Shown in pieces: positions 63,754 to 64,000 of a stretch of 64,000 nucleotides of DNA. This stretch comes from Desulfuromonas sp. AOP6 (lineage in GTDB: Bacteria; Desulfobacterota; Desulfuromonadia; Desulfuromonadales; SZUA-540). The notes below the pieces were generated by a model. The model had not been told where the DNA came from and did no database searches. It saw nothing but the letters and a program-made list of their open reading frames with translations. Made by a program: the position numbers and the translations under genes. The stretch spans positions 1,950,001 to 2,014,000 of the forward strand of contig NZ_AP022810.1 in the NCBI RefSeq assembly GCF_009731355.2, given 5' to 3'. The stretch's first letter is position 1, and the number at the start of each line of letters is the position of its first letter.

Positions 63754-64000
63754 TTACTTTGCAATTGTACTAATAAATGAAAAGGTTTCGTTAGCACAGC
63801 GCTCCCAGGAATATATTTTGCTGCGCTCAAAGCTTGCACTAGCCTTTTTATCACGAAGCTCAGGTGAAAGAATATATTCTTTAATAGTACTTAATATATT
63901 AATAGGATCTTCAGGGTCAAAATAAAGACCAGCTTCACCTAATATTTCGGGCATCGGGCCTCGGTTCGAACAAGCAACAGGCAAACCTGCGGCCATTGTT
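63754..64000 (-). CDS. Glycosyltransferase, C-terminal end only
   Basis: The gene runs off the right edge; the last ~82 residues are visible. MAAGLPVACSNRGPMPEILG with AGLYFDPEDP is the donor-binding region of GT4 glycosyltransferases (with the Glu of the EX7E motif in PEILG). The C-terminal helix follows. It belongs to the polysaccharide operon, with a 47-base gap before the FnlA-like gene. Specificity cannot be read. Confidence 0.87.
   Translation of the reverse strand, partial: TMAAGLPVACSNRGPMPEILGEAGLYFDPEDPINILSTIKEYILSPELRDKKASASFERSKIYSWERCANETFSFISTIAK

Overview
The window reads as chromosomal DNA of a Geobacter/Desulfuromonas-like bacterium (Desulfuromonadota, formerly Deltaproteobacteria). 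Pointers are the gene content and order: a chemosensory operon with an ExeA-type ATPase and a DUF4388 protein, a TatD-radical SAM fusion, a PxxKW cysteine-rich protein, a DHH-CBS-tRNA nucleotidyltransferase fusion, a short glucose-6-phosphate isomerase, and a bifunctional-type Rel beside rpoZ, gmk and yicC. Taxonomy is inferred, since no rRNA gene is present. Most of the window is GC-rich, densely packed core genome. The last ~4.5 kb is visibly more AT-rich. No tRNA, rRNA, CRISPR array, IS element or phage gene was recognised.

Layout. 1-4.9 kb (minus): chemosensory-like operon (DUF4388, CheY, CheA, ExeA-like ATPase, a truncated possible CheW). 5-9 kb (minus): rnc, a radical SAM protein, era and der. 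9.1-15 kb (plus): tmk, holB, ricT, metG and the TatD-radical SAM fusion, divergent from rnc across two good promoters. 15-24.5 kb: upp-uraA, a ferritin-like protein, an AsmA-like protein, an EVE protein, FmdB zinc ribbon, phosphohexomutase, two small cysteine-cluster proteins, lrgAB. 24.5-33 kb (minus): TPR protein, PDZ-radical SAM-DUF512 protein, mutL-miaA-hfq, and a second ExeA-like ATPase paired with a large acidic TPR protein. 33-42.5 kb (minus): pgi, rluB-like gene, scpAB, site-2 protease, DHH-CBS-nucleotidyltransferase, pyrK-pyrD, rimI. 42.8-47 kb (plus): purM-purN, an unrecognised flavoprotein-like gene, a ParD/ParE-type toxin-antitoxin pair, rpmB. 47-51.5 kb (minus): yicC-gmk-rpoZ-rel-ridA. 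51.5-64 kb (minus): surface polysaccharide locus (N-acetyl-deoxyaminosugar nucleotide synthesis, glycosyltransferases, lipid-linked sugar transferase, WbpM-like dehydratase, UDP-glucose dehydrogenase, UDP-glucuronate epimerase), interrupted by a beta-CASP metallo-beta-lactamase gene and repeats.

How the genes work together. The polysaccharide genes form a plausible pathway from UDP-GlcNAc to an L-configured N-acetylated 6-deoxyaminosugar (FucNAc or QuiNAc type) and its assembly on undecaprenyl phosphate; ugd and its neighbour supply UDP-GlcA and UDP-GalA. The two ExeA-type ATPases, one with CheA/CheY and one with a TPR scaffold, are paralogues and could serve cell-envelope or secretion machinery.

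The most unusual sequence-level signal is non-coding. Three unrelated short repeat families each overlap the 3' end of a gene (rimI, the beta-CASP gene, the WbpM-like gene), so in each case the stop codon lies inside the repeat. The clearest is a ~410 bp triplicated array at 53971-54378.
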